Below are positions 38,076 through 49,043 of a stretch of 64,000 nucleotides of DNA, piece after piece; positions within the stretch are counted from its first letter, which is position 1; each line of letters begins with the position of its first letter. The notes beneath the pieces were generated by a model, which saw nothing but the letters and a program-made list of their open reading frames with translations, did no database searches and was not told the origin of the DNA. The stretch comes from an uncultured Mycobacterium sp. Lineage in GTDB: Bacteria; Actinomycetota; Actinomycetes; Mycobacteriales; Mycobacteriaceae. The DNA lies in assembly GCA_900078375.1 (NCBI GenBank), contig FLQS01000012.1, positions 62,001 to 126,000 on the forward strand, read 5' to 3'. The position numbers and the translations under genes are program-made.

Positions 38076-38092
38076 TTCTGCTGGTCTAGTTC

Positions 38093-38128
38093 TACGCCCA
38101 AACCGATCCCGCTTTACGCCCAAACCGA
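38093..38128 (+). repeat. short direct repeat ahead of repeat copy A
   Basis: The 14-mer TACGCCCAAACCGA occurs at 38093-38106 and again at 38115-38128, the second being the head of repeat copy A. This looks like a partial tandem duplication of the repeat's first end. Confidence 0.75.
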
Positions 38129-38178
38129 CATTTCGGCAAAAGTGCAAGTAGATCGCGACATTTCGTCGATCTCGGCAC
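38117..38178 (+). repeat. dispersed repeat, copy A
   Basis: A segment of about 62 bp that runs from CGCCCAAACCGACATTTCGG to CATTTCGTCGATCTCGGCAC. An inverted copy (B) lies at 38899-38963 and a further direct copy (C) at 59424-59487. Copy A ends 30 bp before the ATG of the AbiEi/DUF559 gene. Confidence 0.85.
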
Positions 38179-38208
38179 GGTGTCAGACCCTGCAGCAACG
38201 ATGCCGAC

Positions 38209-38948
38209 ATGAGTGAAGTTTTTCTAGGCAGAGAAGCGGTCGCCGACGGTGTGTCACGCCATGATCTACAGCGCTGGTATCGACGGATGTTCCGGGGCGT
38301 GTACATCCCGAAGTACGTCTCGCCGTCACTGCGTGACTACGCGTATGGGGCGTGGCTTTACACCGACCGGACGGGTGTCATCGCCGGGGTGGCAGCGTCG
38401 GCGTTGCATGGGGCGCACTGGGTTGACGACGATGAACCGATCGAAGTGCTCGTTAATGAACGACGGCGGCAGCCCGGGCTGACCGTTCGAATGGATCGTC
38501 TCGCCGACGACGAAGTCGAAAGCGTCGACGGCCTTCTCGTCACAACGCCGTCGCGGACCGCCTTCGACATGGGGAGGTACCTCAAGCGCGCAGCGGCGTT
38601 GGCGCGACTGGATGCGCTGATGCGAGCAGCGCCATTCGCAGTCGAGGACGTCGAGATGCTGATGTTCCGGTATGGGGCGGTCAGAGGCGTACGTCAGCTC
38701 AGGGACCTGCTACCGCTGGTCGACTCTGGCGCAGAGTCGACGGCGATCAACACCGCAGCGACCGTCGTCAATACGTCCGAGACGTTCGACGTCTGCCGAT
38801 GGTCGAGCGGCACGGGTGGGAAGTCATTCGGGTCATCGCGGAAGACAGACACGCCGAGGTGCTGTGGCGAGCGAAGGAGGCATTTCTTCGCCGAGGTGGT
38901 GCCGAGATCGACGAGATGTCGCAATCTACTCGCACGTTTGCTGCGTAA
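38209..38948 (+). pseudogene. AbiEi-like/DUF559 protein gene with internal deletion and frameshift
   Basis: The frame from the ATG at 38209 gives about 176 residues of an AbiEi-type N-terminal module (SRHDLQRWYRRMFRGVYIP, GVIAGVAASALHGAHW, LLVTTPSRTAFDMGRYL). Near 38734-38740 the homology jumps: the next 70 codons, in another frame, encode the end of a DUF559/Vsr-like nuclease domain (DGDQHRSDRRQYVRDVRRL, ERHGWEVIRVIAEDRHAEVL) up to a TAA at 38948. The part between, roughly 45 residues with the first half of the nuclease core, is missing. The original frame reads on into unrelated codons. A gene lies at the same place in M. tuberculosis (Rv3714c), so it may be ancestral here. Confidence 0.8.
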
Positions 38949-38963
38949 TGTCGGTTCGGCGCA
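38899..38963 (-). repeat. dispersed repeat, copy B (inverted)
   Basis: Read on the minus strand it runs TGCGCCGAACCGACATTACG to CATCTCGTCGATCTCGGCAC and aligns to copy A along its full length with roughly ten mismatches and short gaps. The last 16 codons of the DUF559 remnant, including its TAA, lie inside this copy, so A and B form inverted repeats around the gene. Confidence 0.85.
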
Positions 38964-38978
38964 AAGGGGGCATAGCGA

Positions 38979-39695
38979 TTACGCGCGGCGGGGGGCGGCC
39001 AGCCGCTCGCGGCGCAGCTGCTCGACCTCGGCCAGCTCCAGCGGCTCCAGCGGGCCGACGACCCGCGACAGCAGCAGATCTGCCAGCTCGGGATTGCGCG
39101 CCAGGCACGGGCCGTGCAGGTAAGTTGCGACCACGCTGCCCTGCACCGCACCGTCGTATCCATCGCCCGCGCGGTTGCCGGCACCCTTGACCACTGCCGC
39201 CAGCGGCCGCGCATCCGGACCTAAAACCGTTCCACCGCGGTGGTTTTCGAAACCGGTCAGCGGCAGAGTCATACCGTTGACCAACGGGGTGGACACCACT
39301 TCACCGATGGTGCGACTGGGTTGCGGCGACGTCGTCACGTCCAGCAGGCCGACACCCTCGACCCGCTCACCGGCCGACGTCTCATACCAGTGGCCCAGCA
39401 CCTGGATCGCCGCGCAGATCGCCAGCACCGGGGCGCCGCGGGCCGTGGCACGCTGCAAACCCTGATGTGCCAGAAGGTGTTTGGTGGCCAGTCGCTGCGC
39501 GTAGTCTTCAGCGCCGCCAAGGGTGTAGAGGTCCAGCGAATCAGGCACCGGGTCGGCCAGTGTGATCTCGACGATCTCGGCTGCAATTCCGCGCAGCCGC
39601 AACCGCTGTCGCAGCACGACGGCATTGCCGCCATCACCGTAGGTGCCCATGACGTCGGGCAGCACCAGCCCGATCCGCACCGTCGAAGCGCTCAT
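38979..39695 (-). CDS. gatD: lipid II isoglutaminyl synthase, glutaminase subunit GatD
   Basis: 238 residues, a class I glutamine amidotransferase of the CobB/CobQ type. The nucleophile Cys is in PVLAICAAIQVLGHW and the His in VVATYLHGPCLARNPELADLLL. It releases ammonia from glutamine for MurT, which amidates the D-Glu of lipid II. Start at the ATG at 39695, which overlaps the murT stop in ATGA. An earlier name for such genes is cobQ2, but the murT neighbour decides the role. Confidence 0.94.
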   Translation of the reverse strand: MSASTVRIGLVLPDVMGTYGDGGNAVVLRQRLRLRGIAAEIVEITLADPVPDSLDLYTLGGAEDYAQRLATKHLLAHQGLQRATARGAPVLAICAAIQVLGHWYETSAGERVEGVGLLDVTTSPQPSRTIGEVVSTPLVNGMTLPLTGFENHRGGTVLGPDARPLAAVVKGAGNRAGDGYDGAVQGSVVATYLHGPCLARNPELADLLLSRVVGPLEPLELAEVEQLRRERLAAPRRA

Positions 39696-40963
39696 TGCAT
39701 CCGACCCAACGTGCGGGTCAGCTGCAGGAACGCGGTGTAGTTCGCCACCACCTCGACGTGCCCCTTCGGGCATGACTGGATTGCATCAATGGTGTTGTGC
39801 ACCAATGTATGTGGAACGCCGGCATAGCCCAGCCGCACCGCCAAGTCTGTTCCGCGTTCGCCGGCGGCGACGACGGGCACACCTTCAAAGTGCTCGAAGT
39901 TGACGTCCCACAGCCAGGACAGGTCTTCACCGTCGGGCACCTGACCGTTGACCGAGATCACCACGCCCTGCGCGGTTGTATCGACCATCGACAGCGCCTC
40001 CTGCCATCCGGCCGGGTTCTTGGCCAGCAGGATGCGCGCGGTGTGCTCGCCCATCGGCACGGTCTGGTAGCGGCCGGCAACCTCGTCCACCGCGGCGACG
40101 GCGGCCACCGCGGCGGCGGGATCCGCGCCCAGCGCCACCGCGGCCGCCACCGCCTGAGTGGCATTGCCCCGGTTGATCTTTCCCGGCAGCGACAGCCGCA
40201 TCGACAGCTCCAGGCCGTCGGGCCCGTAGATCTTCGCGTCGTCGTACCACCACTGCGGACTGGGTCGCTTGAAATCCGTTCCCGTCGAGTACCAATCCAC
40301 CCCGTCGCGCACGATCACTTCGCCGCTGCGCGGGCAGCTGACGGAGTCATTGGCCCAGCCACCGCCGGCGGCCACCCACACAACGCGGGGACAGTCGTAG
40401 GCCGCCGAGGTCATCAGCACGTCGTCACAGTTGGCAACGACGATCGCATCGGGATGACGGGCGAGTCCGCCGCGCAGGGTGCGTTCGATGTGGTTGATTT
40501 CACCCACCCGGTCCAGCTGATCGCGCGAAAGATTCAGCAGCACGATCACCGCGGGGTTGACCGCGTCGGCGACGTGCGGCACGTGCATCTCGTCGACCTC
40601 GAGCGCGGCCAGCGTCGCGTCGCGGGAACCGGCCAGGGCGGCTACCAGACCGGCGTCCATGTTGGCACCCTCGGCATTGGTGGCGACGGTCTGATGTCGC
40701 CGCCCTTGCGGCTCGGTCGAACCGATGGTGGCCAGTGCCGCTGCCGTCATGCGCGTGGTGGTGGACTTGCCGTTCGTGCCGGTCACGATGACGGTGCGCC
40801 GGCCGGTGCCGAGTTGACCCAGGATCGAGCGATCCAGGGTCATCGCGACCAGGCCACCGATCATGGCGCCCGCACCGCGACCGGTCGCCCGGGACGCCCA
40901 GCGCGCGGCGGAACCGGCGGCCAGCGCAGCGCGGCCCCGCAGTGTCATCGTCGGCTTGGGCAT
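39692..40963 (-). CDS. murT: lipid II isoglutaminyl synthase, ligase subunit MurT
   Basis: 423 residues of a Mur-ligase fold. P-loop VTGTNGKSTTTRMTAAAL, then LLNLSRDQLDRVGEI and the C-terminal DUF1727 region (GRYQTVPMGEHTARILLAKNPAGW). It activates the alpha-carboxylate of D-Glu in lipid II and uses ammonia from GatD. The ATGA overlap with gatD makes a coupled pair. The complex is needed for correct cross-linking and for resistance to lysozyme-type enzymes. Confidence 0.93.
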   Translation of the reverse strand: MPKPTMTLRGRAALAAGSAARWASRATGRGAGAMIGGLVAMTLDRSILGQLGTGRRTVIVTGTNGKSTTTRMTAAALATIGSTEPQGRRHQTVATNAEGANMDAGLVAALAGSRDATLAALEVDEMHVPHVADAVNPAVIVLLNLSRDQLDRVGEINHIERTLRGGLARHPDAIVVANCDDVLMTSAAYDCPRVVWVAAGGGWANDSVSCPRSGEVIVRDGVDWYSTGTDFKRPSPQWWYDDAKIYGPDGLELSMRLSLPGKINRGNATQAVAAAVALGADPAAAVAAVAAVDEVAGRYQTVPMGEHTARILLAKNPAGWQEALSMVDTTAQGVVISVNGQVPDGEDLSWLWDVNFEHFEGVPVVAAGERGTDLAVRLGYAGVPHTLVHNTIDAIQSCPKGHVEVVANYTAFLQLTRTLGRMQ

Positions 40964-41053
40964 CGGGAGGCAAGTTTATGCCGAGTGCACGCGCCTGGCC
41001 GACACGGATTCGATGTCCCGGGCACTGTCGGACCTGCGTGTCATCCTGACTGT

Positions 41054-42043
41054 GTGAGCCACACCTGGGGTCGACCCGCCCGCGAGCCGGGGGATGGCTG
41101 GGTGGTCGTCGACGTCGAGACCACGGGTTTCCGGCCTGGTCACGCCCGCATCATCAGCCTGGCCGCGCTGGCGCTGGACCCCGAGGGGCGCGTCGAACAT
41201 TCCGTGGTCAGCCTGCTCAATCCCGGCGTCGATCCCGGTCCCACCCACATCCACGGCCTGACGTCCGAGATGCTGGAGGACCAGCCGACCTTCGCCGATA
41301 TCGCCCCCGATGTCATCGAGCTGCTGCACGGTCGCACCCTGGTCGCCCACAACGTGGCGTTCGACTATGCATTCCTCTCCAGTGAGGCCGAGCTGGCCCA
41401 GACCGCCCTGCCGGTCGACACCGTCATGTGCACCGTCGAGCTGGCCCGCCGCCTGGACCTCGGGCTGGAGAACCTGCGGTTGGAGACCCTGGCCCGGCAC
41501 TGGTCGGTCGCCCAGATTCGTGCCCACGACGCGTTCGACGACGCCTTGGTGCTGTCCCGGGTACTCGCTCCCGCGTTGCAGCGGGCCCGTGAACGTGAGG
41601 TCTGGTTACCGGTGCGGCCCGCGACCCGGCGCCGCTGGCCCAATGGCCGGGTCACCCACGATGAACTGCGGCCGCTGAAAATGCTGGCGTCCCGGATGCC
41701 CTGCCCCTACCTGAACCCCGGGCCGTACCGGCGGGGTGGGCCGCTGGTGCAGGGCATGCGCGTCGCATTGTCGGCCGAGGTGAACCGCACGCACGAGGAG
41801 CTCGTTGAGCGGATCATCCACGCTGGACTGGCTTACGCCGACGCCGTCGACCCGCAGACCTCCTTGGTGATCTGCAACGAGCGGACACCAGAGCAGGGCA
41901 AGGGCTATCTGGCGCGTGAGCTCGGGGTTCCGGTGGTGTCCGACCGGCAGTTCATGGACTCGGTCGCTTCAGTGGTCAACGGCACCGGGATCGACGAGTT
42001 CGCTCCCTCGGTCGACCAGGGTCAGCAGTTCGCGCTGTTCTGA
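41054..42043 (+). CDS. DnaQ-like 3'-5' exonuclease (Rv3711c type)
   Basis: 329 residues from the GTG at 41054; the long open frame upstream is the shadow of murT. DEDDh exonuclease motifs: VVVDVETTGFRPG (Exo I), TLVAHNVAFDYAFLSSE (Exo II) and the His-x4-Asp of RAHDAFDDALVLSRVL (Exo III). The last 90 residues, after a Pro/Tyr-rich linker, look like a BRCT-like domain (TSLVICNERTPEQGKGYLARELGVPVV). It may proofread or serve in repair; in mycobacteria DnaE1 itself proofreads, so the role is open. Confidence 0.88.
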   Translation: MSHTWGRPAREPGDGWVVVDVETTGFRPGHARIISLAALALDPEGRVEHSVVSLLNPGVDPGPTHIHGLTSEMLEDQPTFADIAPDVIELLHGRTLVAHNVAFDYAFLSSEAELAQTALPVDTVMCTVELARRLDLGLENLRLETLARHWSVAQIRAHDAFDDALVLSRVLAPALQRAREREVWLPVRPATRRRWPNGRVTHDELRPLKMLASRMPCPYLNPGPYRRGGPLVQGMRVALSAEVNRTHEELVERIIHAGLAYADAVDPQTSLVICNERTPEQGKGYLARELGVPVVSDRQFMDSVASVVNGTGIDEFAPSVDQGQQFALF

Positions 42044-42083
42044 GCTTGCGCTTCGCTAGCATCGCCACGGGGTGGTGATGTAA

Positions 42084-44402
42084 GTGAACGATCGCACGGG
42101 CATGCCGCGATCGGCCTTGCCGATTCTGTCCTCGGCGATCAGCTGTGTCCTACTCGCCCTCGCATTCGGCTTCAACTGGGGCGGCGACAACACCGTTCGT
42201 ATCGTCGACGCGCTGGTCTTCGCCGGCTTCGGGCTGTACGCGGCCGTGTGTTCGACCCTTGCGGCCCGCGCCGCCCACGGCCGAAACCGTAGGGCTTGGA
42301 CCACGATGGCGATCGCGCTGTATGCGTGGGCGGCGGGGGAGCTGACCAGGGCGCTGTACACCCTCGTCTTGAAACCGGTGTTCCCGTCGCCTGCGGAGTT
42401 CCTCTACCTGGTTTTCGTTGTGCTGGTGTGCGTTGCGTTCGTGCAATTTCCGGCCGAACCGACACAGGGCTCGCGCACGAGGGTGCTTTTCGACGCGTTG
42501 ATCATTGCCATGTCGTTGTTCATTGTGTTGTGGGTGGTGGTGCTCGGCAACGTGTACCAGTCCAGGCGGGTGGACAGCGTCATGCACGGCCGTGCGCTGC
42601 TGTATCCGCTGTTCATCCTGTTCATGTTCGTGGCCGCGGTGGTGTTCGTCGCCCGATCCGGGCCCGGTAACAGGGTAGTGATGTGGCTACTCTTCGGCGC
42701 CGTCACCATGATGGCGTTCTCGGGGGTCACGTTCGCATTCCTGCAAGGAGTCAACCGTTATCACCCCGGGCATCTCCCCGGTGTTGGCTGGGTGATTGGG
42801 ATGTCGTGTTTCGGTGCGGCCGCGCTGCTGAGCCGCCAGCCGCGGGTACCCGTGCCGCCGACCAGCGAACCGCAATCCTCGATCGCCCTGTGGTTGCCCT
42901 ATGTGCCGCTGTTTATCGCCGGCACCGTCGGGCCGGCAATCGTGATGACCGGTGTCCTGCGGATCGGGGTCCCGGTGTTGATGGCGTTCCTCTGTGTCCG
43001 GCAGGTGCTCTCAGGGTGGGAAAACCGCCGATTGCTCACGGCCGCAGCCGATCAAGCGTTGCGCGATCCATTGACCGGGCTAGCCAACCGCACCTTGTTC
43101 CAGGACCGATTAGCGCACGCGATGGCGCTGCGGCGCCGTGACGATCGTGCGGTCGCGGTGGTGTCACTGGACCTCGATGACTTCAAGCTGATCAACGACA
43201 CCATGGGACATCCGGCCGCAGACAGCCTTCTGGTCCGGGTAGGCGAGCGCATCGCCGATTGCGTACGGCCCGGCGATACCGTCGCACGGCTCGGCGGCGA
43301 CGAATTCGCCCTGCTGCTCGAGGGTGGAGCCGACGAGGCGCACCTGGTGTGCGAGCGGGTGGTCGCGTCATTCGACACCCCGTTCATCATCGACGGCCAC
43401 GAAGTGCTGATTCGTCCGAGTGCCGGCATGGCGGTCACGCTACTGGCCGAAACAGAGCTTGCACCAGAGGAATTGGTGAAGCGCGCCGATATCGCCATGT
43501 ACTTCGCCAAACGCTCACGCAATTCGACGGTGCACACCTTCAGCTCGGATATGACGCTTCTCGATCCTGGTATCGAGGAAGTGACGAACGCCGGTGAGAG
43601 CGGTTCGATCGGAAGCGGTGCGGCGCAGGTGCGGTTACTCGGCGAACTGCGGCGCACCATCGACCGCGGTGGCCTCGAGATGGTGTACCAACCCAAGATC
43701 GACCTGAGGACCGGCCGCATCGCTGGCGTCGAGGCGCTGCTGCGGTGGCCCCATCCGCGGCTGAAAATGCTTCGGCCGGCTGCTTTTTTGCCGCTGATAC
43801 TGCGGCACGGCTTGATGCGCCCGGTCACCGATCTGGTCTTCAAGAAGGTGCTCGACGACGCCGCGCGATGGGTGTCGATGGGGCTGGACGTCCCTGTCGC
43901 GGTGAACCTGTTCGCGCCGTTGCTCCGCGACGTGCGACTCCCCGAGGCGGTGAGTAGCGTTCTGCGGGAACGTGATCTCCCGGCCCGGCTACTGACGATC
44001 GAGATCACCGAGGACCTGGTCCTCGACGAGGTCGGCCGGGTCACCGCAGTGCTGCAACAACTGCGCGACGACGGTATCCGGATTGCCATCGACGACTTCG
44101 GCAGCGGCTATTCAGCTTTGAGTTACCTGCGCGATCTGCCGATCGACGAAGTGAAATTCGACCGCCATTTCATTGCGTCGGTTGCTACCGACGACAGGGC
44201 TGCCGCCGTGGTCAGCGCGGTCATCGAACTGAACCACAATCTCGGGATCACTGTGGTCGCCGAAGGTGTCGAAGACGCTGAGACCGCGGCATGGCTGCGC
44301 GAGCATCGCTGTGACATCGGACAGGGGTATTACTTCGGCCGGCCTGTCCCCGCTGCCGACATTCCTGGCTTGCTGGCGCAGCAAGCGCCGCAATGCCCGT
44401 AG
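42084..44402 (+). CDS. membrane GGDEF-EAL cyclic-di-GMP enzyme
   Basis: 772 residues. The N-terminal 300 residues form eight to nine hydrophobic helices; then a GGDEF domain (RDPLTGLANRTLF, VARLGGDEFALLLEGG, GGDEF at 404-408) and an EAL domain (VEALLRWPHP, EAL at 550-552; EITEDLVLDE; DDFGSGYSALSYL; KFDRHFI). Both active-site signatures are intact, so it could make and degrade c-di-GMP, as the mycobacterial bifunctional enzyme does. GTG start at 42084. It stands alone between the DnaQ-like gene and a small protein gene, with no sign of an operon. Confidence 0.92.
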   Translation: MNDRTGMPRSALPILSSAISCVLLALAFGFNWGGDNTVRIVDALVFAGFGLYAAVCSTLAARAAHGRNRRAWTTMAIALYAWAAGELTRALYTLVLKPVFPSPAEFLYLVFVVLVCVAFVQFPAEPTQGSRTRVLFDALIIAMSLFIVLWVVVLGNVYQSRRVDSVMHGRALLYPLFILFMFVAAVVFVARSGPGNRVVMWLLFGAVTMMAFSGVTFAFLQGVNRYHPGHLPGVGWVIGMSCFGAAALLSRQPRVPVPPTSEPQSSIALWLPYVPLFIAGTVGPAIVMTGVLRIGVPVLMAFLCVRQVLSGWENRRLLTAAADQALRDPLTGLANRTLFQDRLAHAMALRRRDDRAVAVVSLDLDDFKLINDTMGHPAADSLLVRVGERIADCVRPGDTVARLGGDEFALLLEGGADEAHLVCERVVASFDTPFIIDGHEVLIRPSAGMAVTLLAETELAPEELVKRADIAMYFAKRSRNSTVHTFSSDMTLLDPGIEEVTNAGESGSIGSGAAQVRLLGELRRTIDRGGLEMVYQPKIDLRTGRIAGVEALLRWPHPRLKMLRPAAFLPLILRHGLMRPVTDLVFKKVLDDAARWVSMGLDVPVAVNLFAPLLRDVRLPEAVSSVLRERDLPARLLTIEITEDLVLDEVGRVTAVLQQLRDDGIRIAIDDFGSGYSALSYLRDLPIDEVKFDRHFIASVATDDRAAAVVSAVIELNHNLGITVVAEGVEDAETAAWLREHRCDIGQGYYFGRPVPAADIPGLLAQQAPQCP

Positions 44403-44538
44403 CGGCACTGAAGCTGACCTCAGAGCCTCCTGTGTGTCTCTGACCAACACCCTGAGGCTTATGTGACATCGAAATATGTTGGCTTAACGTGAAGTTGGGC
44501 CTACTGACAATGCGTCATTGACAGAAGGCAGCTTCGAC

Positions 44539-44742
44539 ATGAAAAAAGTACTCGCCGCCACCCTTGGAGCGGCGGCTATCGCTCTGCTCGCGATATTCGC
44601 CGTCAACGCCGCAATAAGCGGTTCCACATTCAACCGCACCTCTGCTGATTCAGGGCAGGAGTCGAAATTCCCCACCCCCACGCCACCGTCTCCTGCCTTG
44701 GTGTCGGGGGCCGTGACCACGACAGCTCCGTCGATCCACTAG
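44539..44742 (+). CDS. small exported or membrane-anchored protein
   Basis: 67 residues from the ATG at 44539 (the frame is open to a TTG at 44518). A Lys-Lys start and one hydrophobic helix (VLAATLGAAAIALLAIFAV) are followed by a Ser/Thr/Pro-rich tail of about 40 residues. No domain. It could be a secreted peptide or a single-pass membrane protein. Upstream spacing to the GGDEF-EAL gene is over 130 bp. Confidence 0.6.
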   Translation: MKKVLAATLGAAAIALLAIFAVNAAISGSTFNRTSADSGQESKFPTPTPPSPALVSGAVTTTAPSIH

Positions 44743-44862
44743 CCGTCGCTGAGGTCGAGTCGCCACTACGGCAGTAGTACGCTTGCGTCCCTGATGCCGC
44801 AAAATCCCGGACGCCGCGATCGACATCGCCATCGACCGCGTGCTCGAAGCGGTGTTCTCCGA

Positions 44863-45249
44863 CTAACTGAGGGCCTTGGCCTTCAGTGAGTCGAACTCCT
44901 GCTGGGAGATCGTCCCGGCATCCAGGAGCTGCTTGGCGTGCTCGATCTCCTGCGCGGGCGAACGTCCGGCAGCATCCCGGATGTACTCGTCGGTCTCCTT
45001 TTTGGCGGCCAACGCGGCGTCGCGAGCGCGTTGGGCCATACCCTGCCCGCGTGCGATCAGGTAGATCACCGCGGTTAGCCAAGGGAACACGATCAGGAAG
45101 ATCACCCAGACCGCCTTGATCCAGCCCGATGTCGTGTGATCACGCCAGAACAGGTCCACCAGGATCTGGAACAACACCAGCAGGTAGGCGATCCAGGCGA
45201 AGATGATCAGGAAGTGCCACAGGAAATCCCACGTCGAACCCCAGTCCAC
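44863..45249 (-). CDS. membrane protein with PLDc_N-like helices and SHOCT motif
   Basis: 128 residues. Two membrane helices (FLWHFLIIFAWIAYLLVLFQ and AVWVIFLIVFPWLTAVIYL) of the phospholipase-D-N type are followed by a helical linker and a C-terminal SHOCT motif, IEHAKQLLDAGTISQQEFDSLKAKAL. SHOCT is a short oligomerisation motif common in actinobacterial membrane proteins. It lies 10 bp beyond the leuA stop on the opposite side, on the same strand, and could be read as part of the same message. Confidence 0.82.
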   Translation of the reverse strand: MDWGSTWDFLWHFLIIFAWIAYLLVLFQILVDLFWRDHTTSGWIKAVWVIFLIVFPWLTAVIYLIARGQGMAQRARDAALAAKKETDEYIRDAAGRSPAQEIEHAKQLLDAGTISQQEFDSLKAKALS

Positions 45250-45259
45250 GGCCTACTCC

Positions 45260-47534
<2,275 letters not shown>

Positions 47535-48419
47535 GTGCAACTGAGTGTTCGCTCCATGCTGGCGACCGGGGTCTCGGTGACCGCCGCCGCCGCCATCGCG
47601 CTGGCGCCGCTGCCCACCACCGCCCCGCTGCCGTTGACGCACACCGCACCCGTCGTCCTCACCGGCGCCTGGCAAGACCTGCAGGCAAACGTCACCGAGG
47701 ATCTGGCCAATCTGTCGGCGTTGATCGTCGCCTCCGCGTCCACGCCGATCCTGACCCAGCTCGCGTCGAACTTCACCGTCTATGGGCAGTGGCTGGCAGG
47801 TCAGGACGGTGGCAGCCCCGCAAAGGTCGCAAAAACGATCGGCGAACACATCGTGGCGGTCGGCGCCACGCTGTCCAGTTTCCTGATCCTGGCCCCGCTC
47901 AGCTTCGTCGGGCCGTTTATCGCCCCCGGGGTGATGATCGTGCAGTTGATCGCCGACACAGCCAAGTACCCGTCCACTCCGCAGACCGTGCTGCAGGCGT
48001 TCATCGACGCACCGGCGGTGTACCTCAACACCACTTTCAACTGCTGCTCAACCCCGCTGTTCAATCTCGCGTTCGGACTGCTGAATCCGGGTCCCCTCGG
48101 CTATCTGTTGCAGGTGCGGTCCGCGATAGCTGGGGCGCTACAGATAACGACGCCCTCACCGCCTGAGCCGTCGGCCAGCGCAGCGCAGGCGACCGACGAC
48201 GCGGTTTCGCCGGCGGTCGCGCAGTCGTCCCTGGCTCCCGCGGTTGGCCAGAGCCGTCGGGAACCGCAGTCGGACACCAGTGCTCGCAAGACCGCCCGTA
48301 GTGCCAAGCGGCCCGGCGCGGTACGTCAGGCCGCCGCTGATTCCCGGGAGACGCCGTCGTCGCCGGGCAAGGGGCAGTCGGCGCGGTCGGTCAAACCTGG
48401 GAATCCGGGAACGCGATAA
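47535..48419 (+). CDS. mycobacterial exported protein of unknown function
   Basis: 294 residues, GTG start. A Sec-like leader (MLATGVSVTAAAAIALAPLP) is followed by a mostly hydrophobic domain of about 170 residues with helices such as VAKTIGEHIVAVGATLSSFL and a Cys pair (FNCCSTP), then a Ser/Ala/Arg/Lys tail of 90 residues. The middle part is of a type repeated in many mycobacterial exported or PE/PPE-like proteins. The tail overlaps the end of the convergent XRE-cupin gene by 29 bp. Confidence 0.75.
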   Translation: MQLSVRSMLATGVSVTAAAAIALAPLPTTAPLPLTHTAPVVLTGAWQDLQANVTEDLANLSALIVASASTPILTQLASNFTVYGQWLAGQDGGSPAKVAKTIGEHIVAVGATLSSFLILAPLSFVGPFIAPGVMIVQLIADTAKYPSTPQTVLQAFIDAPAVYLNTTFNCCSTPLFNLAFGLLNPGPLGYLLQVRSAIAGALQITTPSPPEPSASAAQATDDAVSPAVAQSSLAPAVGQSRREPQSDTSARKTARSAKRPGAVRQAAADSRETPSSPGKGQSARSVKPGNPGTR

Positions 48420-49032
48420 CCGACAGAAACCGGATCGGCACTTCGATCAGGTCCGCGGGTCCGTGTGCGCCTTCGCCGTCGATCTGCAGCGAGTCGCCAG
48501 GGTGCAGCCGGTACACCGAACGACTGTGCGCGTAATCCATGACGCCTTCGAGCACGTAGATGAACTCGGTACCGGGGTGCTGGAACAGCGGGTAGGTCTT
48601 GCTCTTCTCCGACAGCGTGACCAGCAGGCATTCCAGCCGTTTGTGTTCGCCGCGCAGTGAGCCCAGCAGTTCGTACTCGTGGCCTTCCCGGGTGCCGGTA
48701 CGCACGATCCGCGCACCGGTGCCGGACTTCACGAAGGCCGCGGGCCGCTCGACGTCGGCACCACGGAACAGCGTGGTCACCGGCACGTCAAAACCCTTGG
48801 CCAACAATGCCAGCGTGGACAGGCTCGGTGAGGTCTGGGCGTTCTCGATCTTGCTCATCATCGCTTTGGAGATACCGACCCGGGCCGCCATATCGGCCAC
48901 CGACAAACCCAGTTGCTGACGCAGCAGACGTACGTTGTGCGCGATCGCGGCCTCGAATTCCAGCTCCGCGACCGGCTCGTGCGGTTCGCGATCGCGGGCG
49001 GTACCCGACTGATTGCGCAGCAGATCGGTCAC
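48391..49032 (-). CDS. XRE-cupin transcriptional regulator
   Basis: 213 residues. Helix-turn-helix at about 30-85 (VRLLRQQLGLSVADMAARVG, SKAMMSKIENAQTSPSLSTL) and a cupin sensor domain from about 140 (LFQHPGTEFIYVLEGVMDY, YRLHPGDSLQIDGEGAHGP). Relatives such as PuuR control amine or polyamine catabolism. It is the last gene of the glnT-glx operon (11 bp after the FAD oxidoreductase), so it probably senses the operon's substrate and controls the operon. Confidence 0.9.
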   Translation of the reverse strand: MTDLLRNQSGTARDREPHEPVAELEFEAAIAHNVRLLRQQLGLSVADMAARVGISKAMMSKIENAQTSPSLSTLALLAKGFDVPVTTLFRGADVERPAAFVKSGTGARIVRTGTREGHEYELLGSLRGEHKRLECLLVTLSEKSKTYPLFQHPGTEFIYVLEGVMDYAHSRSVYRLHPGDSLQIDGEGAHGPADLIEVPIRFLSVIAFPDSQV

Positions 49033-49043
49033 AAGCTGACTGT

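Noticed and set aside
38076..38210. CRISPR-like array because of the repeated TACGCCCAAACCGA
   Set aside because: Only two direct copies, 22 bp apart, with no spacer pattern or cas genes; better explained by the dispersed repeat.
39797..42043. Frame of 748 residues including the DnaQ-like exonuclease
   Set aside because: The first 419 codons are the antisense of murT; the GTG at 41054 starts the exonuclease domain.
44800..44862. Frame ending DAAIDIAIDRVLEAVFSD between the small exported gene and the SHOCT protein gene
   Set aside because: Looks like the C-terminus of a helical protein such as a regulator, but with nothing upstream to confirm; too short to call a pseudogene.
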